NCBI GenBank assembly: GCA_028706415.1
Contig: JAQWBK010000100.1
Coordinates: forward strand, 1-5,530
Reading direction: 5' to 3'
From: Oscillospiraceae bacterium
GTDB lineage: Bacteria; Bacillota; Clostridia; Oscillospirales; Acutalibacteraceae
DNA length: 5,530 nucleotides
Each line of letters begins with the position of its first letter. Within the stretch, counting starts at the first letter, position 1. The notes beneath the pieces are model-generated. The model was not told the origin of the DNA. It saw only the letters and a list, made by a program, of their open reading frames with translations, and made no database searches. The position numbers and the translations under genes were made by a program. This document shows, in pieces, positions 5,284-5,530 of this stretch.

Positions 5284-5353
5284 TCTGATATTAGTATTAG
5301 ACGGCTTCCAGCCACCAGCCGAACCCCTCGGCCTTCAGCCGAGGGTGGTTGAG
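5205..5353 (+). mobile_element. possible non-autonomous IS200/IS605-like (PATE-type) element with terminal hairpins
   Basis: A GC-rich island in AT-rich surroundings. Near its left end CGGGC-GCC (5211-5218) pairs with GGC (5236-5238) and GCCCG (5242-5246) with a 3-base bulge. Near its right end CCCTCGGC (5325-5332) pairs perfectly with GCCGAGGG (5338-5345) around CTTCA, followed by TGGTTGAG. Just before it CGGCT (5302-5306) pairs with AGCCG (5317-5321). Imperfect hairpins inside both ends, no terminal inverted repeats, and CTGAG left of the left edge against TTGAG at the right edge fit the IS200/IS605 plan. There is no room for tnpA or tnpB. The right hairpin resembles in form the ends of tnpB elements (from memory, not searched). 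Edges are estimates. Confidence 0.4.
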
Positions 5354-5427
5354 TTTCTCGCTATTATTTTTGAAAAAGTCAGACGGGTTTTGCTAATATT
5401 GTGGAATAATTATCAATACATTTTCAG
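5354..5427. other. AT-rich spacer upstream of the tRNA-Ser promoter
   Basis: No supported complete gene. One frame reads LAIIFEKVRRVLLILWNNYQ up to a TGA at 5430, and another may hold the end of the interrupted small membrane protein (stop TAA near 5391). The A/T-rich bases just before 5428 could act as an upstream promoter element. Confidence 0.3.
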
Positions 5428-5456
5428 TTGACAAAGGCCTTGTGCCTCCCTATAAT
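5428..5456 (+). promoter_or_regulatory. consensus sigma-A promoter of the tRNA-Ser-like gene
   Basis: A perfect TTGACA (5428-5433), 17-base spacer and perfect TATAAT (5451-5456), the strongest promoter in the window. The expected start near 5463 lies about 24 bases before the tRNA, fitting a strongly expressed stable RNA. Confidence 0.85.
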
Positions 5457-5486
5457 ATAACCTAGCACTTTTAGCCGAATAAACAC

Positions 5487-5530
5487 GGAGAGGTATCGAA
5501 GTGGTCATAACGGGGCTGACTCGAAATTTT
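5487..5530 (+). tRNA. tRNA-Ser-like, anticodon CGA, 5' part only
   Basis: Begins GGAGAGGTATCGAAGTGGTC, the classic start of a bacterial tRNA-Ser: acceptor GGAGAGG (5487-5493), D arm with AAGTGGTCATAA, then GCTGA CTCGAAA giving the anticodon CGA at 5522-5524 (serine codon UCG). The window ends in the anticodon stem. What is visible of the 3' strand is TTTT (5527-5530) rather than the TCAG needed to pair with the 5' strand, so only one pair and one G-U form. It may be a degenerate or interrupted gene; the 3' half would decide. Confidence 0.7.

Noticed and set aside
5325..5345. perfect hairpin as an intrinsic terminator for tmk
   Set aside because: No T run follows on either strand and it lies 250 bases after the tmk stop.
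5207..5431. 74-codon frame MPGAIPPASSALPDTKNP... across the hairpin element
   Set aside because: No ribosome site and it translates straight through the palindromes; better explained as an inserted non-coding element.
1..5530. CRISPR array, phage or toxin-antitoxin system
   Set aside because: No regularly spaced repeats, and no phage, nuclease or antitoxin-like genes are visible.

Overview
The window looks like a chromosomal segment of a low-to-medium GC Gram-positive anaerobe, most likely a clostridial (Oscillospirales/Ruminococcaceae-type) Firmicute. Grounds are the recA-recX-rimO order on one strand, strong GGAGG-type ribosome binding sites, sigma-A promoters with 17-base spacers, a VanZ-like membrane protein, and tRNA genes (the complete one with an encoded CCA). 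The genus cannot be fixed from the sequence alone.

Left part (1-2486), all on the minus strand and read right to left: a VanZ-like membrane protein, then recA, recX and the first 26 codons of rimO, which runs off the left edge. The recA promoter starts inside the stop codon of the VanZ-like gene. recX follows recA by 45 bases, and the rimO start lies inside the end of recX, so recA-recX-rimO is probably one transcript. RecA is the recombinase, RecX its modulator, and RimO an unrelated ribosomal-protein modification enzyme. Upstream of the VanZ-like gene lie three consecutive GC-rich hairpins that look like a structured leader.

Middle (2487-3116): a divergent intergenic stretch with a sigma-A promoter, a complete tRNA-Leu(CAA), a stem-loop behind it, a 16-bp-arm hairpin that looks like a dispersed repeat or minus-strand terminator, and then a promoter followed at once by a hairpin plus T7 run in the leader of the next gene.

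Right part (3117-5530), plus strand: an MFS transporter whose reading frame breaks at a run of eight T near its C-terminus, then a thymidylate kinase (tmk). After it comes a small membrane-protein ORF that seems interrupted by a ~149-base GC-rich element with a hairpin near each end, resembling a non-autonomous IS200/IS605-type insertion. A consensus promoter (TTGACA-17-TATAAT) then leads into the 5' half of a tRNA-Ser(CGA)-like gene cut by the window end. That promoter resembles the one in front of the MFS gene over about 45 bases.

Most of the window is housekeeping. The second-look items are the hairpin-flanked element at about 5205-5353, the attenuator-like MFS leader, the T8 frameshift, the hairpin leader of the VanZ-like gene, and the poorly pairing anticodon stem of the tRNA-Ser. 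I see no clear new multi-gene system.
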